From: Mesostigma viride
Lineage: Eukaryota; Streptophyta; Mesostigmatophyceae; Mesostigmatales; Mesostigmataceae
Reading direction: 5' to 3'
DNA length: 53,879 nucleotides
Assembly (NCBI GenBank): GCA_009746045.1
Contig: RPFO01000072.1
Coordinates: forward strand, 680,605 to 734,483
The notes beneath the pieces were generated by a model. That model did no database searches. It was not told where the DNA came from and worked only from the letters and a program-made list of their open reading frames with translations. The position numbers and the translations under genes were made by a program. How positions within the stretch are numbered: the stretch's first letter is position 1; every line of letters starts with the position of its first letter. This document shows positions 21,573 through 31,758 of the stretch, piece by piece.

Positions 21573-22778
21573 ATGGCGCGTGGCGCGGAGCGAACGCCAG
21601 CTGCAACCCAGGACCAGGGAACGCAAGCATCAACTCCGGCGGATGGGAGTGGCGCAGCCACCGTGGCGACTGAGCCAGCTGGTGGCTCGGTCAGCACAGC
21701 TCCGGGGCAGCAGTCAGCACCAACTGCCCGGAAAGTTTTCAAGAAAGAAGAGCTGCCAAGTAAGCTGCCAGAAATTCTGACGCCGTCCGCCGTGGAGGAG
21801 TTTATTAACAGCCTGGGCGAGCTCCGGCAGGACTACAACGAACTGTCCGACGCAGTTTTCCTCACCAAGCTGCGCCGGTCAGAGGTATGCAACGAGGCTA
21901 CGGGTAATGCGGACGTGCGAGGGGTCATTATCAACGCCAGCAAAGAGGCGTGGACCTGGCCCGACACAGTGAAGGCCCTGCAAGAGGTGCTCGACACCTC
22001 AAGCTTTCCTGACGAGGAAAAGGAGGGGCAGGCGCTGGTGCGCAACCTGTCGCTTGACCCGAATTACCTCAGCTCGGACATGGCCAGATTCGCGGCCCAG
22101 GTCCGGAGCAAGGGTGTCTTGAAGCACATGAGTAGCGAATATTTACTCAGCGCAGTTCTGGATGCGCTGGGGCTGACGCCAGAGAGCCGTGCCAATGTCA
22201 AGGCCGGTCTCGGCATGAAAATTGCGCTAGCTTCTTCCGTGGTAGTGGGCACCCCGGACGACCAGAAACGGTTCAACGCAGCCATGGCGCACCTCCGAGA
22301 GATGTTCAAGGACCGGGGCGGCCCCAGGCGTAACAACAAGCTGCCGACAGTTGCTCAGGTAAACCCTGTGCCTGCCTCGACCCCGCCAGCAGCTTCTCTG
22401 TCGGACTTGACCACTCTTGTTACCCAGCTGTCCACGACGGTGGCCGACAACGTGGTGCGAATGTTGGGTGGCAAACGCCGAGCTCGCGGTGGTCGGCACA
22501 ACCAGAACGCGTCCAGCAAACGCGGGCCGGGAGGCGGTCAGGGCAAGCAGCCTCGACAGGAGGGCGGCGCTGGCAGGCAGCAACAGCAGCAGGGTGGCGT
22601 CCCCAAGGAGAAGGTCGTCTGCGAGCGGTGCACCGGCGTGGGGCACACCGAGGCCAACTGCACGCTGCGGCTGGACCTCGGCAAGGCGACTCGAGTGTGC
22701 CGGCGCTGCTGGGCGGTTCGGCTTCCTGGACACGACCCCAACACATGCCGCGCCCCACGGCCAGCCATGCCCAAGTGA
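21573..22778 (+). CDS. Element B gag polyprotein
   Basis: 401 aa from the first ATG after the LTR (the frame is open further up into the LTR, but without ATG). Low-complexity N-terminus, then a helical capsid-like region (about residues 45-260). An Arg/Gly/Gln-rich basic stretch and two zinc-knuckle-like motifs follow: CERCTGVGHTEANC (CX2CX4HX4C) and CRRCW..GHDPNTC. No protease motif is present. It ends with TGA at 22776-22778, and pol continues in the same frame with no further stop, so a Gag-Pol fusion by readthrough is possible. Confidence 0.85.
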   Translation: MARGAERTPAATQDQGTQASTPADGSGAATVATEPAGGSVSTAPGQQSAPTARKVFKKEELPSKLPEILTPSAVEEFINSLGELRQDYNELSDAVFLTKLRRSEVCNEATGNADVRGVIINASKEAWTWPDTVKALQEVLDTSSFPDEEKEGQALVRNLSLDPNYLSSDMARFAAQVRSKGVLKHMSSEYLLSAVLDALGLTPESRANVKAGLGMKIALASSVVVGTPDDQKRFNAAMAHLREMFKDRGGPRRNNKLPTVAQVNPVPASTPPAASLSDLTTLVTQLSTTVADNVVRMLGGKRRARGGRHNQNASSKRGPGGGQGKQPRQEGGAGRQQQQQGGVPKEKVVCERCTGVGHTEANCTLRLDLGKATRVCRRCWAVRLPGHDPNTCRAPRPAMPK

Positions 22779-25700
22779 CGTCATAGAGGTGATGTGTGTC
22801 GCGGTGAGTCGGCTAGGCGTGAGGATGCTGTGCCTTGTAGTCCTAATGTTCCCACGTCCGTGGTTCAGAATGGAAGTGCAAGTGCTGCAGCTGATCAGGA
22901 GTGCGTGCCCAGCGTGGTCGCAATAGAGCCTGAACACGCCCTTCCGGAGCTCACCCCTTCAGGTGAGATAGTGCCGGCAGATGCCGAGGTAGCCCCTCAC
23001 GTAGACGTGGAGTTGGGTCGCCGCCTCAGTAAGGCCTCACTAGAGCACATTGCCGACAGGAATGCACATGCAGAGAGCTTGGCGGGGCAGGTGCCTAGCA
23101 TAGAAGGGGATGGCACCACCCCCACGGCCATAGGATTGCGGATGCTTGCTCACCAGATTCACCTTGCGGTGGGTCATGTGGCGGGGCAAACGCTAGACTG
23201 GGCGACTCGGCTTATGGGGGCGCCGGGGTTGAAGGTCGCTCAGGCGGAGTTAGAGGAGTGCCACGCATGCGCAAGTGTCAGGAAGAAGCGTAGGCGCTGG
23301 CATGCTAAGACTCCTTCCCCGTACCGGGGGAGGTTAGTGGGGGATGTCATGCATTTGGAGGAGGGGGACTATTATTTGGTCTTGATGGATCGCTATACCA
23401 AGTTCCTAGCCATCGAGCCCCTGCCAAGCATGGTAGAGGAGTCCTTGTGGCGGGGGCTGCGCATTGCCATGTCTCACTTCTTTCCCATTTCTGAGGTCAT
23501 GTTGGACCAACAATTTGATTGCATTGTGGGGCGGGAGGGCTGTGAGATGGTGGTTATTGCTGGGCGGCAGGACCATGGCAACTTGGGGCTGATTGATAGG
23601 CACATCAGCAGCGTAAAGGGCATGGCAGCCAAGCAGCAGGCCAGCGGGTTAGGATTCAAGCCCGCGGGGCAGCCTTATGCACAACGCGCGCTGTGGTGCC
23701 GCTTGCTCATGGACAAGTACAACAGCCAGGTGCTTTTCAAGCTGCCCCAGGGACTAGGTCTTATTACCGCGCGGGGGCTGCAGTCGGGCATTTACCCTCC
23801 GGACGTGGCAGACCATTGGGAGGCCCACCTCGCTACCACCGCTGAGGTTAGGCGGCAGTTAGACCGCACCCAGCCTGACTTGTCGCAGGAGTGGGAGCTG
23901 GGGGAGTTGGTCTTGTTTCACAAGGAGAATTCCTTTGGCAAGCGGGGGCAGATGCAAGGGCCAGGCATGGTGGTGGATTTGGACTGGGTGCATAGGCGGG
24001 TGAAGGTGCACTGGGAGCATAGGGACTATCTCATCCCGTGGGATAAGGTGTATCGGTACAAGGCGTCCGATGCCCAGGTCCAGGCGGCCAAGGAGCACAG
24101 CCGCCAGCTCGGTTGGGATGTGGATAGCCGGCCGGCCAAGCGGGCCCGGCTGGAACCTGTCCTACCCACCCCACTTGGGGTGGCTGTGCATGATGCGCTT
24201 GTTGCCCACCCCCCTGCAGGCGCCGCGCCGGAGCAAGTCCCCGGGGTCGACGCGGGGGCGCTACCTCAGCCCCTCCCCGCGACCCCAGCAGCGCCCACCG
24301 TGGCGGCGCCGGACACATCGTCAGGCGCGGGCGTGGGCTCCCAGCTGGCCCACGTCCTCCGACAGCTGCTCAAGGCGGACAAGCTCAAGGCGGCGGCAGC
24401 GGGGGGTGCGGCACAAGTCAGCCGCGTCATGCCAGATAAGTGCCCCACGGTTGTGACTGAAGCTCATGATGTTCCCTCTAGGCATATTGCGGCCATAGAT
24501 ACCATGGCAGGCGTGTCTATCACGAGCCCGGCGGCGGCCGAGGCCTATTACCCTTTGCTGCCCAGTAGTTGGAAGGAGGTTGCGGGGTTTGACGGGCAGC
24601 GGGCCTATAAGGTGGCTGGGCAGGTGCTCATGCCCATCCTAGGGGTAGATGTCCCTGTGCAAGTGCTAGAGGGTTACAAGGGGATCACCCTCATAGGTAA
24701 CCCTTTTGTTTCCCTCCCCGGGTTTTCTGTGTCAGCCGGCTTGGTGACCCTCGAGGGGGTGGGGAGCATAGGCTTGTACCAATATCACGTAGCGCTTGCA
24801 GCCCTCACGGGCCGGGGTCCCCCCGAGGCTATTAATCACCCTGAGGATTATGCCACTGCAGTAGGGGCCATTCGCGGGGCGGAATATACGGCAGAGCCGC
24901 TGGTAGCCGATGTCACGCAGCCGCAGAAGTGTCACCCCAGCAGTCTTGGCATTTTTCCCTGGAGCATCGCCACTAAATCTCCTGTTAGTTATCCGCAGTT
25001 TAAGGAGGACTGCCGTGACCCTGTCAAGTTCCATAAGTGGCGCGCGGCTTTCTTGCGCGCGCAGCTGGAGTGGGCGATGTATGGGGTGTATGGGGAGTTG
25101 ATGGAGGTGCCGCAAGGGGCGGTAAAGCTGAACTTGAAGTTTGTGCTCAAGTATAAGCAGGTCCTCCCCACTGACCCTGTCACATTTCATGTACGGCCCT
25201 GTGTCACGGAGTTTAGGGGCTCGTCTGAGTTGTCGGAGGAGGAATTGTTTACGCCCGGGCTGTCGCAGACCACTAGCCGGGTGTTAACATCGGTGTTCTT
25301 GGGGCTGTTGGATCGGGGGTTGGACTATGCCATGGCCTGCTCAGATTTTCAGCGGGCCTTTCTCCATAGCGACCCGGCAGTGGCCGAGGAAGTGTGGCGT
25401 GGCACGGTGTATGTGGTCAAGGTCCCTTTGGTGTGGCAGGGGGAGCTGCGGTGTGTGTACTTGCGGCTTCTCCTTGGTGTGGAGGGCCTGCAGTCTAGCC
25501 CCATCATCTTTCGCAAGACGGCTGAACGCATCTTTGCTAGCATGGGGGCGGTGTTTTCCCGCATCGATAGCAACCTCTTTCACATCCACACACCCAACCC
25601 ACACGAGCCCGCGTTCATGCAATGGCATGGGGATGACTGGCGGCTTATTGGACCCCGGGCGTGGGTCCGGCAGTTCATAACCGCTGTGGCCAAGCTTTTG

Positions 25701-26527
25701 CCCACTAGCCGCACGTTGTGGCTGGACCCCGACACCCCCGTCCCTTTCTGTGGCCTAACCTACACTTTGCACCGCACACCGGTTGGCTGGTGCATTGACA
25801 TGGCGGCCAAGCAGGAATACGCCGACAAGCTCGCGCAATCGCTGCCTGAGCGGCTGGATGCGTCCGCGGGACCGCACTTGCGCGGCCAGCTGGGGTGGCT
25901 CGCGGGCACGGTGCGACCCGACCTGTCCATCTACGCGCGTGCGCCCGACGCCGTGCTTGCGGGCATGGGAGCGCAGCATCTTCGGACGCAAGTCTTGGCG
26001 TCACCGGGCCTGCGCGTGTGGGGGGTTGATATCACCCGCCCGGTGGCAATGACCATTTACTCTGACGCGAACCTGGAGTCGCGTACCATCACGCAGCTGC
26101 GCGCGCGGGAGGCGGCCATCTTTTTTCTTGATAGCCCCACTGGGCAGCCCACTATTGTCGACTGGTATAGCCGCATCCATCAGCGGGTAGTGGTAGACAG
26201 CAATCGCGCGGAGTGTCGCGCGTTCATTTCCGCTGTCGACCATGCGTGTTATGTGCAGCATCTTTTGCAATGGATTGCGGATAAGGCCCGCGTGGCGCTG
26301 TCGCTCCGCATGCGGCTGTGCACAGATAGCAAGTCAATAATTGAGTTTCTGAATAACCCGCTCGCCTCCACCACCAAACTAGATTACCTTGTGTTGGCCG
26401 AGTCCGCCACGGTGTTGGATGAGCGGCGGTGGATCCCGAGAGCGAGAATATTGCCGATGCCTTGACCAAGCCAGCGATGCTGTCGGGGCCTCAGTACAAG
26501 CTGCTGCGGCAGCTCATGATGACATGA
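22779..26527 (+). CDS. Element B pol: integrase, retropepsin-like domain, RT, RNase H
   Basis: Residues are counted from 22794. Integrase zinc region: HQIHLAVGH (about 120) and CHAC (155). Catalytic core: GDVMHLE (E189), LDQQF (D238), LIDRH (D268). A C-terminal SH3-like part (GKRGQMQGPGMVV) lies near 380. After a Pro/Ala linker comes a retropepsin-like domain: IDTMAG (D569), then PILGV and LIGNPFV. RT spans about 770-990 with KLNLKFVLK, SDFQRAFL and WHGDD (D947); RNase H about 1085-1250 with SDANLES, RAECRAF and CTDSKS. A one-base deletion near 26437 ends the frame early at 26465; the restored frame has ENIADALTK and stops at 26527. The order IN-PR-RT is unusual. Confidence 0.85.
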
Positions 26528-26864
26528 GTTTTTTTTACCGTGTGACCTGTCGTCTTTTTGCATGGGAATGGGCGCTTCTTTCATCTGTGAATACATTTCC
26601 CTAGACCTGACAGGCGGCCAGTGTGCCTACTAATGATGCATGTGGTGCAGTTGCACCCAAGTAGAAAAGGAGGCCGGGAGCAAAGCCCGGGTGTTTTTGG
26701 CGTGCTCAGATCCCAGCGTAGGGCACCCTTCTTGGGGTTTAGGATTTGGGGACGGCCAGTGTGCCGTTACGTGTTTCTCTACTTGAACGTACGTAGGGTC
26801 AGTGCTACCCTATTGCCCCTCGCTTTAAATAATTTATGATAATTATTTAAAAAGAAAGTATGGG
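26528..26864 (+). other. Element B 3' untranslated region
   Basis: About 340 bp between the pol stop and the 3' LTR, with no ORF of note. It ends with a purine-rich stretch at about 26849-26864 that can serve as the polypurine tract. Confidence 0.6.
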
Positions 26865-27294
26865 AGTTGTGCTCCCAAGTGGCATCTATCCGCTGGCTGG
26901 TAGTCGCCGGCCTGGGCGCCTAGTCAGGTGGGCATCAAAGATTGGTGTCTAGATGCTAGTCGGTGCCTAAGCAAGGTACGGAAGCCAGTGCGCGCCGGGA
27001 CGGTCAGAGAACCGTCGCCCTCGGTAGCACAGATCCGCTGAGTGCCGGTAGTCTCGGGTTAGAGGCTCGAGCATGCACTATCGGGTAGCCTACCGGTAGT
27101 CTCGGGTTAGAGGCTCGAGCATGCCTTATTGGTTAGCGCCGCGCCGCTGAGCTCCTTGCGGCCTGGCCAGCAGCAAGGGTTCAATAGCAATCAGTGGCGG
27201 CTGCGGGCTCAGCCTCCCACAATCGGTTCCCCAAACAACAAAAATCCCGTCTCCATCGCCGGCGTGCTAGCCAGCGGTGAAGGGCGTTTCAACT
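26865..27294 (+). repeat. Element B 3' LTR
   Basis: 430 bp, practically identical to the 5' LTR. The three differences seen are an A for G near the start, a T for C in 'ccttat(c/t)gg' and an extra T before the terminal CAACT. Confidence 0.9.
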
Positions 27295-27299
27295 ATATT

Positions 27300-27636
27300 T
27301 GATGTTAATGGCCTTGATATAGGCATCTACTAATCCATGAACCAGTTGGGACAATGGAATTTTGTAGTGATCCAAGGGAATGGCTCCTACCCCAGTCACA
27401 CGCAGCTGGCTAGCAGTGATGGTGACACCTGGGTAAGAGATAAAGGGTTCTCCCAACAAAGCATTGCCCATGTACCCTTCCACTACCTGGAAAGGTGTCT
27501 GGATGCCAAGTATGGGGATCATTACTTGACCCAACACATCTAAGGTTGTTTTGCCTGAAAAATCTTGCACCTGTGTCCATGGTGAGGGTGCAAGTTGCAG
27601 ACCAGGAATGGCTTGTTGTCCATCTTCCCAGTAAAA
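27300..27636 (-). pseudogene. Element A protease-like domain, C-terminal part
   Basis: The minus-strand frame (..FYWEDGQ.., DVLGQVMIPILGIQTPFQVVEGYMGNALLGEPF..) aligns directly with the domain after integrase in element B (VLMPILGVDVPVQVLEGY..LIGNPFV). The N-terminal part with the D-T motif lies beyond the insert, at 29410-29440. Similarity ends at the ATATT target site of element B. Confidence 0.75.
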
Positions 27637-29372
27637 GTCCTAAATTTAGGACCAAGTGGAATTAAAAAATATATATGCAAACATTAAAATTTGACCCTGG
27701 CATTCGTGCCCATGACAGATAACACACTTTTTTAGTTTCTATCAAAAACCTGGGGTCAAATAATTACATTTAGTGCATGAATGGGCCCTGCCACCTGCCA
27801 GACCTCAAAGCGTGAATTTGGCCAAAATGTGGGTTTTAGGACCATTAGGACCAATTATTGTCAACGCATGACCATGCTATCCACACGGTCCCTTGAGCAT
27901 CTTACAAGCGCTAGGGGACCCTACGAGGCCTTGGGATGGCGGGGCAGCGTATAACAAGGCCATACCCTGCTGTGGCTGCCTCTATATATACGCGTGATTA
28001 ACGGTGTCACAGATGGTGCAGGTAATGCAATATAGGGTTGCATGGTTGCTGAGGTTGCCCGGCTTGAACATGGCCCACCCCTTGCGGTAAACTTTCTCTA
28101 AGCATATGCCAAACCTTCTTTGACATCACGGACATGCTGGCCACCACCCAGCGATGAAAAAACATTGCATTTGCATTGCAACTAACACATGAATGCAGCC
28201 AAATCAAGTTACAAAACAACGTTGTGCTAACATGCAACGCTTTGTGAGCGAATTCAGGGTGCATGTAACACGTAAACCATACTGTATATACTGTCTGAGA
28301 ACACCCTGAACGACTGCAGGCCATAGGACCATGGTTTATAACTAACACATGAGTAAAACTGCTCTTACGCATGTGTGTTTTAGCTGCAGCGGACGACGAA
28401 GATAGAGACGTAAAAAATTGTATGACGTAAACCAACTATGTGTGACAGTTATGTGCACAGAGAGCGTCCCCTCTTTTTAGGCATAGCTGGCTGACTCAAA
28501 ACACCACGACAGCGTTGCCAGTTACACTCATGATCTAGGACAACCCGGCACTTACCTGCTACTTACGTCGCCTCATTCCAGATGGTTGCAAAAAAGTCGC
28601 TGAAATCCGCAGCGAGGTCAGCTTTCCGAGAGCTGAGCGCACCAAAGCTGGCCAACCGGTTCGACAATGATATAAACCACGCTTGTGCTGCGTTCTAGGT
28701 CCAAGAAATACCGAAAGTGAAGACCTATAAGGTGCGCTCGCTGCCCAGCCTGAACGTCCCTAAAACATGGTCGACAATGGAAATCGGGCAAGAAATCACG
28801 GCCCAGGCGCTCCCATGTCAAATACTCCGTTTCTAAACTCCAGACTATAATCAAAATCGTCCACAAAAATTTCCTGGCTTGATTCGCACCACCATTGCTA
28901 ATACACTAACATGTTTGTGCCAAAATCGACCCTCCGCGAGCAGGCGATCTGCGACCCATTTGTGTTGTGCCGCTGTGATACAGCGCTACACATAAAAACT
29001 TGCGCAGAAAATATTCACAGCCTTTAAGCATAACTAACAACCTTTCGTTTTTGCTACTGGGCGCCCGAAATGATAAACGCACGTGAAAACGCCGGCCACG
29101 ATTGTCAGGTCGCCATATCCACCTCACTTCATTCCCGCACCCACTTTTTCGCTCCAAAATCGGTTATATTTTTGGTCGAGGTACCTACTTTCCCGCCATT
29201 ATACCCGGTACCCGGGTACGGAATCCGGGTACCATGTGCCGGTACCACGGGTCGGGTACATCATGCCGGGTACGGTCCACATGGGGTACGGTCCATATAG
29301 TGACCCCCCCCCCCGGTACCTCGGTTATAGTGACCACTAGGACGATTTAGGACAAAGTCCTAAATTTAGGAC
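27637..29372. mobile_element. 1.74-kb insert bounded by a 16-bp palindrome at both ends
   Basis: It interrupts the protease-like domain of element A. GTCCTAAATTTAGGAC stands at 27637-27652 and 29357-29372. With flanking bases, the ends form a 20-bp direct repeat (27634-27653, 29354-29373). As the core is palindromic, it can be read as a TIR or as a TSD, and I see no separate TSD. The interior has no coding content I recognise. Near the right end (29205-29330) GGTACGG/GGTACC motifs are repeated. Confidence 0.55.
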
Positions 29373-29373
29373 C

Positions 29374-30109
29374 GTGGGAGGCTTAACATTGTGCACTGAT
29401 CACACTGACCTGTGCCTGAGTGTCCACAGCTAGGATGCAGGATTCCTGGCTGTAATCGGAGCACACAGCAGAGACCTTGGCCAAACCTGAGGCTTGTTTA
29501 GCCTTGCTCTTGTGAGCCTTATGCAGAGCTGCCAGGGCTTTTTCTAGCTTGGATTTGAACTCAGCTGGATTGCCTTTGTTTTGCTCTGGTACCTCATGCC
29601 TGGTTGAACTCTGCCCAGAGGGACTTACACCAGGTTGTGGGGTGACACGTACCTCATGCACTGAGGGGTGGAGGAATGACAGAGCCACAGAGGGTGTGGT
29701 AGTGCCATCATCAGCTCCTGGTGTTGGAATGCTGGGTGGTTCTGCTTGCTCACCAGAGTTAAGGAGGGAATCCATGTTCAAGGACTCTTCCCCTGGCACG
29801 TCTGCCAAAGGAGGGAAATACTTCTTAACTCTATGACTGCTCACCCTGTGTTTTCTCCCTGTTTCCAAGCTTCGAATATCCATATTTTTTCCTTTTTCGG
29901 TCATTCGTAGAACAGTGCACGGACCATACCACATGCCTGTCTTGCCGGCCATGTTTGGTTTCTTTGAAATATAGGACTTGTTCACCCAGTTGGAATACTG
30001 TTCTGGGGTGTGTTATGTCCTTTTCAGCTAGCTTATCAGCCACTTTAGCCCGTACTGTGTTATACAGAGCTAATACCTCTGGAGGGTACACACCTGCCTG
30101 TAAGCCCAT
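29374..30109 (-). pseudogene. Element A integrase C-terminus, linker and start of protease-like domain
   Basis: The frame 30109-29831 holds the end of integrase (GLQAGVYPPEV.., LGEQVLYFKE). After a shift near 29930-29950 the frame to 29383 continues with GMWYGPCTVLRM (SH3-like), a Ser/Pro-rich linker and 'AVDTQAQVSVIS' at about 29410-29440. The last matches the element B protease motif position (IDTMAGVSIT). It has D-T-Q-A where active retropepsins have D-(T/S)-G, so activity is doubtful in this copy. Confidence 0.7.
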
Positions 30110-30153
30110 GGGAAGGATTTATTTCCCCCCATGGTGCATGCAACACAGGTGAC

Positions 30154-31758
30154 CTAGACTCTAAGGTTAAGTGTAGCACAGATTTCACTGCACCACAGTG
30201 CTCTGTCAGCATAGCTTCCAGATGTGGCTTTCAGGTCAGTGGATTTCGCCACTAAAGTTTTGACTGACCTGATGGTTCTTTCAATGACACCCTGCCCTTC
30301 ATGATCTTGCAATCCAGCAATCTCAATATTAGCATCCCATCCTTCACACTCAGCCAAACAGCTAAACTGTTGATCAAGCAGTATAGTGTCAACTGGGTAG
30401 AATCTGGGCAATGCTATCACAAGTGCTGCACGCAGTTGCTCTTTAGCCATTCCAGGTAGGGGTTCCATGACAGTGAATCTGGACCATGTGTCTTTTAGGA
30501 TCAGATATTGTTCACCATCAATATGCACGACATCACCCACAATTATTCCCCTTTGGGTGGGTGGCGTTGCTACATGCCATTTGGGAGGTTTTGGGCCATG
30601 GAACTGACATTGCTGGCAGTGTTTTCTAGCCAACCTGACAGCATTCCTGAGTCGTGAACCTCCTGCTCTTCTGGCAATCTTTTCTGCCACCACCTCATGA
30701 CCCATGGCTATGTGGAGCTGGGTTGCTAGTTCCCTTACGTCTGCTGTGTCAACAGCAGCTGGGGTAAGAGCTTTGAGGTAGGGCAATATCACATTATACG
30801 TGGAGGAGATTTTCTGAGCTGCCTCAAAGTCTAGCAGTCCCTTGTCTTTATCCCCCATGATAATGAGATCATATAAATCCACATAGGCGTGCTGTGAGGA
30901 CGTACATCCTTTTGAAGCCTTGTCCTGCCGGTCGCACCACGTGCCGGGGGGCAGATGGCGGGGGTGTTTGCAACCGAAGCAGAGGTCCACGTCGCCTACT
31001 GCGGGGTTCCACTTGCAGCCCGCCCGCTGGTGTCCCTTGGTGCCACACCTGGTGCACTTGTTCTTGGGACCTGCATGGGGGGGCTGAGCAGTGGGTGCAG
31101 GGGTGGGTGGGGCAGGTGTGGGGGGGGTGGGCCGCCTCCACTGGTTTGGCCTGAGCTGAGCAGGCTGTCCCTGGCCTTGGGGCTGGTTGCCCTTGGCCTT
31201 CTTGGACTGGCCGCCCTGCTGCCCCCCTGACTGGCGCTTTTGTCCTTGCCCCTTCCCTTGGGTCTGTTGGACCTTGGGGGTTGGGGTTGCAGACGGAGCA
31301 CCTATAGCCAGGGGAGTCAGGCAGTCTTGGATATGGTTCATTCCCGCCCGGAAATCGTTCCACAGAGGTTTGAGACCTGCAACCACAGTGGCGTACACAG
31401 CTTTGTCCAGGTTAGCTTTTGACAACCATGTATGCAGCAGGTAGCTAGCAGGCAGACCCCTGAGATCAGGGTCCTTTTCTACAGCCAACCTATAATTCTT
31501 GCAATCAGTGGCATAGTCTTGCTTGTTGACCTGGTAAGCATTCAGGCTGTTGAAACCATGGATGGATTCAAACTGTGTCCTATCCACCAGCAAGTGCTCA
31601 TCCATGAAGGCTGGCCACAATGCAATTGCTAGGTTAGGTGTCCCAGCCTTTTCTTGGTAAATCTGGACCAAAGTTTTAATGGCTGGGGCTGACCTATGGA
31701 TGGTGGTGGATGCACGCAAGGCACTGAACCAGTTCTGGACATTCAGAGACTCAAAACA
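30154..31758 (-). pseudogene. Element A gag C-terminal part and integrase core
   Basis: One open frame joins gag and integrase. The gag part has a capsid-like helical region and a Gln/Gly/Lys-rich basic stretch. Zinc knuckle CTRCGTKGHQRAGC and a second Cys/His cluster (CFGCKHPRHLPPGTWC) follow. The integrase has QLHIAMGH, CQQC, GDVVHID (Asp), LDQQF (Asp) and GVIERTIRSVK (Glu). No protease motif occurs between the knuckles and integrase. The frame breaks near 30130-30154 before the integrase C-terminus. Confidence 0.8.

Larger units (their letters stand above)
21098..27294 (+). mobile_element. LTR element B: young Copia-like retrotransposon
   Basis: 6197 bp with a perfect 5-bp TSD ATATT (21093-21097, 27295-27299), inserted in element A between its protease-like and RT regions. 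The two LTRs differ at about three positions by eye, so insertion is recent. LTR ends are AGTTG...CAACT. Internal layout: gag 21573-22778, pol in the same frame to 26465, with a one-base lesion before the true end at 26527. A purine-rich stretch (aaaaagaaagtatggg) precedes the 3' LTR. Confidence 0.92.

Noticed and set aside
22417-22937. Overlapping frames on both strands over the gag/pol junction of element B
   Set aside because: Shadows of a GC-rich coding region; the gag zinc knuckles and the integrase are in the called frame.
21101-27292. LTR borders of element B at TGTG...TTCA to fit TG...CA
   Set aside because: The flanks then give no TSD, whereas AGTTG...CAACT gives a perfect ATATT duplication.
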